Counted from the first letter of the stretch, positions 1 through 9,154 are shown. The stretch is DNA of 64,000 nucleotides from Pirellula staleyi DSM 6068 (GCF_000025185.1 NC_013720.1:2108001-2172000); one strand, 5' to 3'. The notes: generated by a model from the letters alone, not told the origin. Translations and numbers: made by a program.

Positions 1-1866
1 TGGGCCCCTGTTTGCGGCGATCCTGAAACCGGCTACATCTACGCCCTCGGTGCACCGGGCCTATTCCAGTGCCTCAATGGCGAAACGGGCGAAGTCGTTT
101 GGTCTTCCCCGCTTCATGAAAAACTCGGACTCCTCAGCACCTATGGTGGCCGTACCAACGTTCCGATCGTCGTCGACGATGTCGTGGTCCTCGGCTCGGT
201 GATCATCGGCTGGGGCGAGATGGCCCGCCCTGCTCACCGCATCATCGGTTTCGATAAAAAAACCGGCGAAATCCGCTGGTTTACGAGCACTCGCCTTCTC
301 CCTGAAGACACCGTTTACGGCGGTCCCACGGTGGCTGTGTTCAAGGGACAAAAAGTGATCCTCACCGGCAGTGGCGACGGCTGGCTCTATGCCCTGCAGC
401 CTCAAACCGGCAAGATCGTTTGGGAATATCAGTTCTCGCGTCGTGGTCTCAACGTCAGCCCCACGGTCGATGGCAACGTCATCTACATGGGACATAGCGA
501 AGAAAACTGGGACGATCCCGAGAACCCCGAGCAGAAGAAAAAAGTCGGCGCAGTGGCCGCGATCGAAGGGACCCTCACCGGCAACGTCACCAAGAGTGGC
601 GAACTTTGGAAACAGCTCGAAATCGCCACCGGAAAAGGCTCGATCCTGAAAGTCGGCGATCGGCTCTACTGCCCCGATGACGCCGGCAAAATGTTTGTGC
701 TCGACGCCAAAACCGGCGAACCGATCGGCCGTAAAGTGAGCCTCGGCACCATCCACTTTGCGACCCCCGTCTATGCCGACGGCAAGATCTACCACATGGA
801 GAAAAATGGTCGCTGGTACATCCTGACTCCCGACGACGAAAAGGGAGTTACCTTCAAGCGCGGCAGCACGATGGGGAACTTCCCCACCGGCGATGAATGC
901 TGGTCGAGCCCCGTCATCTCGCACGGCCGTGTCTACGTGCAAACCACCGGCGCGCTCTACTGCTTCGAAGACAAAACCAAGACCAAGGGTTCGACCCCTC
1001 GCCCGGAAGTCGAAAAAGAAGCTCCCGTCAGCGAAGACCCGAAGCCCGCTTTGGTGCAAGTGGTCCCCGCTGAAGTGCTCATGTCACCCGGCGAGAAACA
1101 GCAGTTCAAGGTCCGTTTGTTCAACGCCAAAGGCCAACTGCTGAAAGAAACCGCTGCCAGCTTCAAGCTCGATGGTGGTGGAACGATCGGCGACGATGGT
1201 CTCTACACCGCAGCCGCCGATGCCACGCACTCGGCCACCTATGTCACCGCCACTGCCGAAGGGATGACCGGCACCGCTCGCATTCGCATCGTGCCGCCAC
1301 TCCCATGGAAGTTCGATTTCGAAGGGCTGAAAGACGCTCCGATCACCTGGGTCGGTGCTCGCTATCGCCATGTGGTGCGTCAAGTCGATGGGACCACCGT
1401 CCTCGCAAAAATCACCACGATTCCCAAGGGAACCCGCAGTCGCTCGTCGATGGGCCCCTCGAATTTGCACGACTACACCATCCAGGCCGATGTGAAATGT
1501 GCTGTCGTCGATAACAAAGTTCCCGACGTCGGTGTCATTGCCCAAGGCTATACGTTTGAGATGTCGGGCGAGAACAAGTGGCTCCGCATCAACAGCTGGA
1601 TTCCACACGACAAACGCTACTTCGTCAGCAAGGCCTTCGAGTTCGTTCCGAACACCTGGTACACCATGAAGCTGAAGGCGGCCAACGTCGATGGCAAAGC
1701 GGTGCTGCAAGCCAAGCTGTGGGAACGTGGTCAGCCTGAGCCGAGCCAGTGGACCCTCGAGATGACCGATCCAGCTCCCAACACGACTGGCAGCCCTGGT
1801 CTGTTCGGCAATGCGACGAACGCTGAGGTTTACATCGACAATGTCGCAGTTACTCCCAACGAGTAA
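1..1866 (+). CDS. PQQ-like beta-propeller protein with C-terminal jelly-roll-like domain (5' end outside window)
   Basis: The frame is open from base 1, so the N-terminus lies upstream; 621 residues are visible. Repeated blades carry PQQ-propeller signatures: GETGEVVW near residue 27, GDGWLYALQPQTGKIVW near 125, then LDAKTGEPIG and ALYCFEDKTK. After a charged linker (about 330-350) comes a roughly 80-residue Ig-like segment, then a final region starting PWKFDFEGL that resembles concanavalin/3-keto-disaccharide-hydrolase jelly rolls. Such proteins are exported and proposed to bind polymers or cell-surface ligands; nothing visible here shows PQQ is actually bound. The next gene is a propeller paralogue on the same strand, 201 bases downstream, suggesting a duplicated pair. 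Confidence 0.85.
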   Translation, partial: WAPVCGDPETGYIYALGAPGLFQCLNGETGEVVWSSPLHEKLGLLSTYGGRTNVPIVVDDVVVLGSVIIGWGEMARPAHRIIGFDKKTGEIRWFTSTRLLPEDTVYGGPTVAVFKGQKVILTGSGDGWLYALQPQTGKIVWEYQFSRRGLNVSPTVDGNVIYMGHSEENWDDPENPEQKKKVGAVAAIEGTLTGNVTKSGELWKQLEIATGKGSILKVGDRLYCPDDAGKMFVLDAKTGEPIGRKVSLGTIHFATPVYADGKIYHMEKNGRWYILTPDDEKGVTFKRGSTMGNFPTGDECWSSPVISHGRVYVQTTGALYCFEDKTKTKGSTPRPEVEKEAPVSEDPKPALVQVVPAEVLMSPGEKQQFKVRLFNAKGQLLKETAASFKLDGGGTIGDDGLYTAAADATHSATYVTATAEGMTGTARIRIVPPLPWKFDFEGLKDAPITWVGARYRHVVRQVDGTTVLAKITTIPKGTRSRSSMGPSNLHDYTIQADVKCAVVDNKVPDVGVIAQGYTFEMSGENKWLRINSWIPHDKRYFVSKAFEFVPNTWYTMKLKAANVDGKAVLQAKLWERGQPEPSQWTLEMTDPAPNTTGSPGLFGNATNAEVYIDNVAVTPNE

Positions 1867-2067
1867 ACTGCTAAAACTATCCCTGCTGCCGTCCCCCGTC
1901 GGTCGGCTGACACCATGAAACTGACGTACTGAAATTGATCGAGCAAGTGGAGCTGCCTAGACAGCTCCTGGGCTCGTTTGCAAATCCCCCCGAGGCCTTG
2001 GGAACTTATCGACGACCAACTCCCCGCGCGATATGCCCGGCCTGTCCTTCCGGAGAATTTTCTGATC

Positions 2068-4356
2068 ATGCAAAAGCAAAAAGCCATTCTCGCCATCACC
2101 GTGGCGACCATGCTCGGCGCGATGGTGTCGACCTTCGTTGCCGGATGTACCTCCAACGACGCACCAACCCCTGGCAGCACCACGACCGACTCGACTCCCG
2201 ATGTGGAAGCGATGATCGAGATGCCGTCGGAAGAGCCTGCCGAAGAGATGCCCGCTGAAGCGCCAGCCGAAGTACCGGCTGCGGAAGAGAAGCCAGCCGA
2301 GCCACCCACGCTCGAGGCTCCTGCCAATGAACCGGCCCAGGAAGAAAAGCCTGCCGCCGCTCCCGCCGCCGAAGAGAAACCAGCGGAAGAGAAGCCAGCG
2401 GCCGAAACTCCTACCGCTGCACCCGCCGCTGAAAAGCCCGCCGATAGCACGACCGAGAATCCCAAAATCGTCGCTGGCGAGTGGAATCAGTGGGGTGGCA
2501 ATGGTCTGCGTAACAACACTCCAGTGGCCAAGAACGTGCCGATGGAATGGGCTCCGGGCAAGTTCGATCGCAAGACCGGCGCTTGGGACAAAGCCTCGTC
2601 GCAAAACATCAAGTGGGTCGCTTCGCTCGGTAGCCAAACGTACGGCAATACCGTCGTTGCTTCGGGCAAGGTGCTGCTCGGCACAAACAACAGCAACGCT
2701 TACCTGAAGCGCTATCCCTCGGATATCGACCTCGGCGTGCTTGTTTGCTTCGATGAAAAAGATGGCAAGTTCCTGTGGCAACACTCGAGCGAAAAGCTTC
2801 CAACGGGACGTGTGCACGACTGGCCGATGCAAGGGGTTTGCTGCTCGCCCCTGGTGGAAGGAAACCGCTTGTGGTTCGTCACCAGCCGCGGTGAAGTGCG
2901 CTGCCTCGATACGGAAGGTTATTACGACGGGGTCGACAACGGCCCGGTGACCCGCGAGCCTGCTCGCCTGTTCGATCTGGTGAAGGCCGATGATGCCGCA
3001 GCCGACAAAGTCGGCCCTGCTGTCGCCGAGCTCGATGCTGGCAAGCTGAACGCCGATCTCCGCGCATCGCTGGACAAAGTGGGTGTCGCGCTTCCAGAGG
3101 GTGTGGAGGTGAAAGTCGATGCCGCTGCGAAAGCGCCTCTGAAGAAGTGGACCTTCACGGCCAAGGTGGGTGAGAGCGAACGTGAGTTTTATGTGACTCT
3201 CGCCGGGCCACGTCTTTCGGTCTTCCGAATCACCACTCCCGACGACAAAGACGAAGCCGACACGATTTGGACCTACGACATGATGAAGTCGCTCGGCACC
3301 AGCCAGCACAACATGTGCAGCTGCTCGGTGACCGCGCTCGGCGACATTCTGTTCGTCAACACCAGCAACGGTGTGGACGAATCGCATCTCGTGGTGCCAG
3401 CTCCCGATGCTCCCAGCTTCATTGCCATGGACAAGAACACAGGCGAAGTGTTTTGGACCGACAGCAGCCCGAAGGATTTGATTCTCCACGGTCAATGGTC
3501 GAGCCCAACGGTCGCCATGATCGACGGTGTGCCGCAGGTGATCTTTGGTGGTGGCGATGGCTGGCTCTACAGCTTCCGCGCCGACAAGGGGAAGGATGGC
3601 AAGCCCGAGCTGCTGTGGAAGTTCGATGCCAACCCAAAGACTACGATTCTCGAACTCGGTGGTCGGGGAACTCGCAACGACATCATCAGCACCCCGGTGG
3701 TGTACGACAACAAAGTTTACTTTGCGACCGGTCAAGATCCGGAGCATGGTGAAGGTGTCGGCATTCTCTACTGCCTCGACCCGACGAAGCGTGGTGATAT
3801 CAGTGCCGAGCTCGTGCAGAACCGCGAAGACCCCACCAAGGAAGTCGAGCGCAAGCGAATTCAAGCTGCCGTGGAATCGGAAGGTGATGTGGTGGTGCCG
3901 AACCCCAACACTGGGGTTGTCTGGGCCTACACCGAATTCGACAACAACGGCGATGGCGAAATCGATGACTTCATGGAGAAGTTCCACCGCAGCATCAGCA
4001 CGCCAGTGATCCAAGATGGCTTGCTTTTCATTCCCGACTTCAGCGGACTGTTCCACTGCGTCGATGCCAAGACTGGCAAGTGCTACTGGACCTACGACAT
4101 GCTCGCCGCTGCTTGGGGATCGTCGATGATCGTCAATGGCCACGTGTTTGTGGGTGACGAAGATGGCGATATCGCCGTGTTCGAGGTGAAGAAAGAAGCC
4201 CACGATCCTGTGGCGGAAATCAACATGGTGAACTCGGTCTACAGCACGCCGATCATCGCCAACGAAGTCCTCTACATCGCCAATAAGGATCACATTTTTG
4301 CGATCCAGGCCGAAGATGCCGTGGGGACTGGTAACGAGAAGACCGACAGCGAGTAG
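2068..4356 (+). CDS. Lipoprotein with Pro/Ala/Glu-rich linker and PQQ-like beta-propeller
   Basis: 762 residues from the ATG at 2068. I prefer this start to a TTG 90 bases upstream because it places a signal peptide and a lipobox (VAGC, Cys27) at the N-terminus and has GGAG 12 bases before it. Residues about 45-130 are a low-complexity linker built on EEKPAE/EEMPAE units, as in cell-surface stalks. The rest is a propeller with GDGWLYSF, CVDAKTGKCYW and related blade motifs. Near residue 625 a DNNGDGEID segment looks like a calcium-binding EF-hand loop, but the usual Glu12 is Met. Probably a surface-anchored scaffold or binding protein paired with the upstream propeller; the substrate is unknown. 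Confidence 0.88.
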   Translation: MQKQKAILAITVATMLGAMVSTFVAGCTSNDAPTPGSTTTDSTPDVEAMIEMPSEEPAEEMPAEAPAEVPAAEEKPAEPPTLEAPANEPAQEEKPAAAPAAEEKPAEEKPAAETPTAAPAAEKPADSTTENPKIVAGEWNQWGGNGLRNNTPVAKNVPMEWAPGKFDRKTGAWDKASSQNIKWVASLGSQTYGNTVVASGKVLLGTNNSNAYLKRYPSDIDLGVLVCFDEKDGKFLWQHSSEKLPTGRVHDWPMQGVCCSPLVEGNRLWFVTSRGEVRCLDTEGYYDGVDNGPVTREPARLFDLVKADDAAADKVGPAVAELDAGKLNADLRASLDKVGVALPEGVEVKVDAAAKAPLKKWTFTAKVGESEREFYVTLAGPRLSVFRITTPDDKDEADTIWTYDMMKSLGTSQHNMCSCSVTALGDILFVNTSNGVDESHLVVPAPDAPSFIAMDKNTGEVFWTDSSPKDLILHGQWSSPTVAMIDGVPQVIFGGGDGWLYSFRADKGKDGKPELLWKFDANPKTTILELGGRGTRNDIISTPVVYDNKVYFATGQDPEHGEGVGILYCLDPTKRGDISAELVQNREDPTKEVERKRIQAAVESEGDVVVPNPNTGVVWAYTEFDNNGDGEIDDFMEKFHRSISTPVIQDGLLFIPDFSGLFHCVDAKTGKCYWTYDMLAAAWGSSMIVNGHVFVGDEDGDIAVFEVKKEAHDPVAEINMVNSVYSTPIIANEVLYIANKDHIFAIQAEDAVGTGNEKTDSE

Positions 4357-4391
4357 TTGTCTCGCCGGACGTGGTTTTTGCGAAAAATCGA

Positions 4392-4445
4392 GCGGACCAG
4401 TGGCCTACGATTCGAAGTATGCGACTGGTCCGCTTTCGTTTCTTG
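4392..4445 (+). terminator. Intrinsic-terminator-like hairpin after the propeller lipoprotein gene
   Basis: Perfect 10-bp arms GCGGACCAGT (4392-4401) and ACTGGTCCGC (4424-4433) flank a 22-base loop and are followed by a T-rich stretch. It lies 36 bases past the stop of the propeller gene. Confidence 0.65.
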
Positions 4446-4526
4446 TCTACACTTCAGAGGTGGCGGAATTATCGTGGTGGAAGTGTCGAACGCTGAGGTT
4501 GGCTTTTCGTGCGGGGGTGGTTCGTC

Positions 4527-4901
4527 GTGACAAAACGCGTGCTGGACATTGGCAATTGTGGCCCCGATCACTACGCGATTCGGCAGATGCTGCTGCGGCA
4601 GTTTGGGGCCGAGGTGGAGCAGGCTCACGAACTCTCCGACGCGCTCGAAATCCTCGGCAAAGCGAAGTTCGATTTGGTGCTGATTAATCGCAAGCTCGAT
4701 ATCGACTACAGCGATGGGATGGACGTGCTTGCGCACTTGAAGGGGGATGCGCGGTATCGCGATCTGCCGATGATGCTGATCACCAACTTTGCCGAGCATG
4801 AAGCGGCGGCCATTGCCGCCGGCGCAGTCCCAGGCTTCGGCAAGCGAACGCTTTACGACGATCTAACCGTTACGCGGCTGTCGCAGTTTTTGGCGAGCTA
4901 A
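4527..4901 (+). CDS. Degenerate response-regulator receiver-domain protein
   Basis: 124 residues from a GTG at 4527 (a GTG at 4509 is in frame). The protein is one receiver-like alpha/beta domain with no output domain. The strand that normally carries the phospho-accepting aspartate reads DLVLINRKLD, so Asn stands where Asp is expected. The first acidic-pocket strand reads VLDIGN rather than VLVVDDE. The final beta strand, with MLITN, keeps the switch Thr, but the conserved Lys is not obvious. Known atypical receivers act without phosphorylation through protein contacts, and I infer the same here. No kinase gene is adjacent. A hairpin separates it from the upstream gene, so it is probably monocistronic. 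Confidence 0.7.
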   Translation: MTKRVLDIGNCGPDHYAIRQMLLRQFGAEVEQAHELSDALEILGKAKFDLVLINRKLDIDYSDGMDVLAHLKGDARYRDLPMMLITNFAEHEAAAIAAGAVPGFGKRTLYDDLTVTRLSQFLAS

Positions 4902-4953
4902 CGCCGCCACTCACGATCTGAGCTTCGCACGGGCCGAGATTGCGACGCGCGAT

Positions 4954-5136
4954 CTACTTGGGCTTGGTGACGAACCAAGTGATGCCGCCGGTCACCAGTC
5001 CGATGACTGCTCCGATCGCGGCTTGCATGGCAAAACTGCCGAAATACATCGGGTCGGAGGTGACCCAAATCGCCATCACGTAGACCACGACCGTGAGGTT
5101 GAAAACAGCCAAGGGGAGTTTGAGCGATTCGTCCAT
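4954..5136 (-). CDS. Small membrane protein, two transmembrane segments
   Basis: 60 residues. Two hydrophobic segments (about 10-25 and 36-55) are separated by a short loop containing SDPMYFGSF, and the chain ends in a basic VTKPK tail. This helical-hairpin layout and the sensible ATG start favour a real gene. I do not recognise a family. It lies convergent to the receiver gene and downstream, on the same strand, of the lipoprotein gene at 5300-6124. Confidence 0.55.
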   Translation of the reverse strand: MDESLKLPLAVFNLTVVVYVMAIWVTSDPMYFGSFAMQAAIGAVIGLVTGGITWFVTKPK

Positions 5137-5299
5137 AGCTGCAGTGCTTTTTTCGCGAGCGCTAGTGTTACTGGTTGTGGAACTTCAGCAGGTGGAAACA
5201 TTCACCAGCGTGCCGAGCAATATGTTCGATCGCTCGGCTGTCGAAAACCCTACGCGCACAATCTTCTTCGAAGAAGTGGGCCAGATACTTGATTGCGTT

Positions 5300-6124
5300 C
5301 TATTCCGCCGCCGGTTCCGCAGGCGTTTCGCTACCTTCTGCAGGCGTTTCGGCAGGAGTCTCTTCCGCTGGCATCTCTTCAGCGGGCATTTCTTCACTGG
5401 GAGCCGAGCCCCCTTCGTCTTTGGGGAAGGTAGCCGAGGCTGCAACGGCATAGCCCATGTCGCGATGTTTTTTGATGGCGTTTTGGTAGGCGGTGTCCCC
5501 ATCGCCATCGACTTTCACGTAGAGATCGATCGAGTAGAGTCGACCGCCACGCACCGTTTGCAACGACTGAATGGCAGCGCGACCATCTCCCACTTTGGCC
5601 AGCCGCACGTGACGTGACCAGACGATGTTGCCAATCAGCAGCGGCTTGGGAAACTCGACCATCGAGCCCTTCAGTCGATCGAGTGCCACGAGCAGTTTCG
5701 AGCAGAAGCGTGCCCCGTTGGTTTCGTCGACTCGGTCAAAACCACTCACCGGCGCGGGAATCGAGTTGACGACGATGCGGGGGAGTTCCGTCGGTTCGCC
5801 CGGGCAGAGCCAAACGAGAGCTTTGGGTTGATTGCCGACAGGTGTCCACCCGGTGGGTGCGGAGATGACAAGGCGGCCCACATCCATCGCGCGAAGTGGC
5901 TCGCCCACTTCGGGAAGGTCGGCTGCCGAGTAGGACTTGATGCTGGCCGCTTCACCACTTCCTGACGATTCCGCTTCCAAGCCACTTCCGCCAGCCCCCG
6001 AATCGCCGCCGCCACAGCCGATGGTCAGGGCCGCGCTAAGGACCAGCAGCGAGACCCGGCTGAGCCAGCTAGCAGCGCGGGGAAGTTTCGTCAGGAGCGA
6101 TCGGAAAGCGAGACCAGTGTTCAT
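5300..6124 (-). CDS. Lipoprotein of unknown function with acidic proline-rich tail
   Basis: 274 residues. The N-terminus is basic, then hydrophobic, ending in a lipobox TIGC (Cys37) followed by a Gly/Ser-rich linker typical of exported lipoproteins. The middle (about 60-225) is a globular domain with GWTPVGNQPKALVW near its start and an AIQSLQTVRGGRLYSIDLYV strand-like part. The last 40 residues are EEMPAEE/ETPAE repeats very like the linker of the propeller lipoprotein at 2068. The domain resembles a widespread planctomycete family of lipoproteins, but I cannot name a function. Confidence 0.8.
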   Translation of the reverse strand: MNTGLAFRSLLTKLPRAASWLSRVSLLVLSAALTIGCGGGDSGAGGSGLEAESSGSGEAASIKSYSAADLPEVGEPLRAMDVGRLVISAPTGWTPVGNQPKALVWLCPGEPTELPRIVVNSIPAPVSGFDRVDETNGARFCSKLLVALDRLKGSMVEFPKPLLIGNIVWSRHVRLAKVGDGRAAIQSLQTVRGGRLYSIDLYVKVDGDGDTAYQNAIKKHRDMGYAVAASATFPKDEGGSAPSEEMPAEEMPAEETPAETPAEGSETPAEPAAE

Positions 6125-6490
6125 AACAGCCCCGGAATTGGCAGCGAAGAGAGGGTTTTTGAGGAGCCAGTCGAGCCGCCTATCATAACCATTTTTTCGC
6201 TAGGGTGCCAAAGGTGCGGGGTGGGATCGGCCTGGCAAGGATTCTCCGAAGAAACTGGCCCCAGAGGAGCGAAGGTTCGGCTCCCGAGAGCGAATGCTCT
6301 GGTAGGAGTGGGCAAGATCGATAAACTATGGTTCGTCGCTGCATGTCTCGCCCCTGCCCCGCGATCGAAGGGTGGCGGGGGCCGGTTGTCGATAATCGCC
6401 CCTGTTTCTCCCACCGAAGCTTGTCCACGCGTCGTCTGCGCGATTCATCTGCAATCGTCGGGCAATGGTTGTGCGGGCCCCTTCCCTGGA
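6125..6490. other. Intergenic stretch between divergent genes, no gene seen
   Basis: A plus-strand frame is open from 6221, but its product before residue 91 has no domain-like composition and belongs to the gene starting near 6491 only by continuity. No convincing promoter hexamers or hairpins were found. It must hold the promoters of the divergent genes. Confidence 0.4.
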
Positions 6491-7069
6491 ATGCGTTTTC
6501 GTATGGTCGATCCTGCTGCCGAAACTTCCACCCCGGCCCCTGAAGCCGAAGTGGTGATCGACCTCAAAAATCCGAGTGTCGCTGCGATCTTGGCGTGGCT
6601 GATCCCCGGCGCTGGGCACTTCTATCAGAAGCGCTATGCCAAAGGGGTGCTGTTCATGAGCTGCATCCTGGGGACCTTCTTCTTCGGGCTCGTTCTGGGG
6701 GAAGGAAAAGTGGTCTACGCCGATCAAGCTGGGCCAGCAGTCCGGTGGTACACGCGCTGGCCCTATGCCTTGCAGCTAGGAGTGGGACTTCCGGCCACGC
6801 CTGCTATTTTGCAGTCGATGCGTGTCAGCAACGGGCAAGAGCCGATCTTGGGTGGCTGGATGGCTCCGCCGGTGGACGACTACGAACTGAACCAGTGGAC
6901 TGAACGTTTGAGCCTGCGGTTCGACGTCGGTCGGATTTATACGATGGTGGCGGGGCTCCTCAATCTGCTGGCGATTTACGATGCCTTCGCAGGACCGGTC
7001 GCGGGGATGGCGAAAACGCACCCTCCCGAGCCTGCTGCCGACCCGAAACGGAAGCGGGCTCCCGCTTAG
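6491..7069 (+). CDS. DUF6677-like multi-pass membrane protein
   Basis: 192 residues from the ATG at 6491; another ATG at 6503 is as likely. After an acidic Pro/Ala-rich head comes the signature NPSVAAILAWLIPGAGHFYQKR, shortened here as AWLIPGAGHFYQ, which matches the TM2/DUF6677-type motif of small planctomycete membrane proteins. Hydrophobic segments lie at about 38-55, 90-105 and 148-165, and the tail is Lys/Arg-rich. Downstream, 75 bases on, is another small membrane protein on the same strand, so the two may be co-transcribed. Function unknown. Confidence 0.7.
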   Translation: MRFRMVDPAAETSTPAPEAEVVIDLKNPSVAAILAWLIPGAGHFYQKRYAKGVLFMSCILGTFFFGLVLGEGKVVYADQAGPAVRWYTRWPYALQLGVGLPATPAILQSMRVSNGQEPILGGWMAPPVDDYELNQWTERLSLRFDVGRIYTMVAGLLNLLAIYDAFAGPVAGMAKTHPPEPAADPKRKRAPA

Positions 7070-7134
7070 CGCGAAAATCGAGGGAGTGTCGTTTCTTGAC
7101 CGTGTCGCGGTGCTGTTTTGTTAACGTCAGAAGC

Positions 7135-7140
7135 AGGTGA
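7135..7140 (+). promoter_or_regulatory. Shine-Dalgarno site fixing a GTG start at 7145
   Basis: AGGTGA lies four bases before GTG and matches the anti-SD core. It argues against the TTG start 27 bases upstream. Confidence 0.55.
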
Positions 7141-7144
7141 TTTT

Positions 7145-7348
7145 GTGACGCCGATTCTCGCTTCGCTGCTGGTAGGTCAAACCTGGTATCTCTTGCCGCT
7201 GGTGGTGGCTGTGAGCCTCGTTTACGGCGCCACGCGTCACGAACTTCCTCGCGAAATCCTCCTGCATGCCTATCGCACCGCCGGTTGGCTCCTCAGTTTC
7301 ATGGGGGCTATTTTTTTGGTGCTGTGGGTCGTGTCGTGGTGGCTGTAA
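7145..7348 (+). CDS. Small two-helix membrane protein
   Basis: 67 residues from a GTG placed by the AGGTGA at 7135-7140. Two hydrophobic segments: WYLLPLVVAVSLVYGA near residues 14-29, and WLLSFMGAIFLVLWVVSWW at the C-terminus. Between them is a polar HELPREILLHAYRTAG stretch that should lie on one membrane face. I know similar short proteins from other planctomycetes but no assigned function. Probably in one transcript with the membrane protein 75 bases upstream. Confidence 0.65.
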   Translation: MTPILASLLVGQTWYLLPLVVAVSLVYGATRHELPREILLHAYRTAGWLLSFMGAIFLVLWVVSWWL

Positions 7349-7804
7349 AACGTTCTTCGTAAGGCAGTAGAGAACTACGTCCGTAGTCGTACACGCGTAG
7401 TCGATAGCAGCCTGCTCGAAGCACGAGCGAGCCGCTCCTGGGTGCGATCTGCCGCCCTTTGGTTGACGCTGCACGCAAGTCGGATTCTTCTGGTGGCATC
7501 GGCTCGCGGCAGACTCTACACTTGAGTTGCTCTCGTTGCTCTTCTCTCGCGAGCTCGAGGGGCACATAGCGCCACGATTCCCGATAATCCCCTCTATATG
7601 GTTTGGGGTTCAGACTACCTGCAAGTTGCCAAGCTCTGTCGCCAGGCAACAGTTGGTCGCTGATCAATCGATGAAAGCTGGCGCGGGGACAAAGTTGGTT
7701 CCTCGAAGAACTACGGCACCGATGATCCGTAGTAGGCGTGGGACGACCGTCAGTGGGGCTGCGACATGCGTGGCTCGACGCTTCTTGCAAAGTGAGGTGA
7801 TCTT
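7349..7804. other. 456-base gap with recurring ACTACG/CGTAGT words, no supported gene
   Basis: A minus-strand frame (7308-7790) is open, but its product is Arg/Ser-rich without domain character and it overlaps the preceding gene, so I reject it. The gap holds an inverted repeat ACTACGG (7710-7716)/CCGTAGT (7727-7733), a tight palindrome ACTACG-CGTAGT at 7374-7387, a further CGTAGTCG at 7396, and a GTTGCC/GGCAAC hairpin at 7625-7650. Confidence 0.4.
7794..7800 (+). promoter_or_regulatory. Strong Shine-Dalgarno site for the GTG start at 7805
   Basis: GAGGTGA, a seven-base match to the anti-SD complement, sits four bases before GTG. Confidence 0.6.
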
Positions 7805-9154
7805 GTGCTTGCTTCGTCGTTCGTGCTCGTCTGTTTGGCGCTGGCCCAGGTAACCGATCCGCCTGCCACCGCGCCTGCCGCTGCTGATAAGCCAGTTGCC
7901 GAGAAGCCGACTGCCGAGAAGCCAGCGGAGAAGGTCGATCTAGCAGTACAAGTCAAGGAGCTGGTGCGCAAGCTCGATAGCAGCGTGCAGGCCGATCGCG
8001 AAGCTGCTGAAAAAGATCTCGTGGCGCTTGGCTCGGCAATTCTTCCTTTGTTACCGGCAGTCAGCGATCGGACTCCCGCCGAGGTGAAGAATCGTTTGAC
8101 GCGAGTGCGTGCTGCGCTGCTGCAAAGTGCCGTGGAGTCGACCACCAAAACCTCGATGATCACGCTGCAAGGGAGCATGCTCTTCTCGAAAGCGATCGCA
8201 GAAATCGGCAAGCAAAGTGGCAACAGCTTTGTCGACTATCGCGAGCAATTCAATCAACAACAGCCCGACCCGACGATCGAAATCGACATCCAAAACAAAC
8301 CGTTTTGGGAAGCGGTCGACACGGTGCTCGATAAGGCAGGACTCACGATTTACAACTACGACGAAGAGGCTTCGGCCATCGCCTACACTGCCCGGGGGGA
8401 AGGGGCTGTCGATCGTGTGGGACGTGCCACCTATAGCGGAATATTTCGCATCGAACCGACACGCGTGCAGGCAACGCGCGACCTGCGAAATCCAGCCTCG
8501 CGCACGCTCCGTTTGACCCTCGATGTCGCCTGGGAACCACGGGTTCGGCCAATTGTGCTCGAACAACCCTTAGCCGAAGTCTCGGCCACCGATGATGCCG
8601 GCAATCCGATCGAAATCGATGGGAGCGAAGGGAATCCCGAAGTCTCCGTCGAAGGTGCCAATGCGGCTGTCGAGATGGACTACCTGCTGAAGTTGCCACC
8701 CCGCAGTGTGAATCAAGTGAAGTCGCTCAAGGGAAAGCTAACTGCGGTGGTGCTTGGGCGAGTCGAAGCGTTTGAGTTTGAGAATCTCGACAAAACGCGC
8801 GCTTCGCAGCAGCAGCGCGGAGGTGTGACGGTGACGGTCGATTCGTGTCGCAAAAACGACGAGATTTACGATGTGCAGTTTCGCGTGCGGTTCGACAAAG
8901 CGGCCAACGCCCTCGAGTCGCATCGAGGCTGGATCTACAACAACGAATGCTATTTGACAGCCGCCGATGGATCGCGGATCGAGAACGCTGGCCTCGAAGC
9001 GACGCTGGTCGACACCAACGAAGTGGGGCTTAGCTATAAGTTCGATATCGGCAATGCGAAGGATGCGACCGGTTTGAAGTTTGTGTACAAAACCCCCGCA
9101 GCGATTTTGAAGATCCCGGTCGAGTTCGAACTCGCGCCGATCGATCTTCCGTAG
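7805..9154 (+). CDS. Exported protein of unknown function with Lys/Pro/Ala-rich linker
   Basis: 449 residues from GTG. A short hydrophobic signal segment (LASSFVLVCLALAQ) is followed by AEKPTAEKPAEK-type linker units, then an alpha-helical part (about 45-110) that resembles a HEAT-like unit of other planctomycete proteins. Around 140-200 the sequence DIQNKPFWEAVDTVLDKAG is like a secretin/STN-type short domain. The C-terminal 250 residues are beta-rich. I recognise a recurrent planctomycete architecture but no function. It lies 90 bases upstream of a parvulin-type isomerase gene, which could assist folding of exported proteins. Confidence 0.75.
   Translation: MLASSFVLVCLALAQVTDPPATAPAAADKPVAEKPTAEKPAEKVDLAVQVKELVRKLDSSVQADREAAEKDLVALGSAILPLLPAVSDRTPAEVKNRLTRVRAALLQSAVESTTKTSMITLQGSMLFSKAIAEIGKQSGNSFVDYREQFNQQQPDPTIEIDIQNKPFWEAVDTVLDKAGLTIYNYDEEASAIAYTARGEGAVDRVGRATYSGIFRIEPTRVQATRDLRNPASRTLRLTLDVAWEPRVRPIVLEQPLAEVSATDDAGNPIEIDGSEGNPEVSVEGANAAVEMDYLLKLPPRSVNQVKSLKGKLTAVVLGRVEAFEFENLDKTRASQQQRGGVTVTVDSCRKNDEIYDVQFRVRFDKAANALESHRGWIYNNECYLTAADGSRIENAGLEATLVDTNEVGLSYKFDIGNAKDATGLKFVYKTPAAILKIPVEFELAPIDLP

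Noticed and set aside
1957-4293. Long minus-strand reading frame (778 codons) opposite the propeller lipoprotein
   Set aside because: Its product is His/Ala/Gly-rich without domains, and the plus-strand gene has lipobox and propeller motifs. High GC leaves the antisense open.
6221-6490. N-terminal extension of the DUF6677-like gene
   Set aside because: The extended 90 residues look random and the domain begins at the ATG near 6491.
7308-7790. Minus-strand frame of 160 codons in the gap at 7.4-7.8 kb
   Set aside because: Arg/Ser-rich, overlaps the small membrane protein gene and has no start signal.
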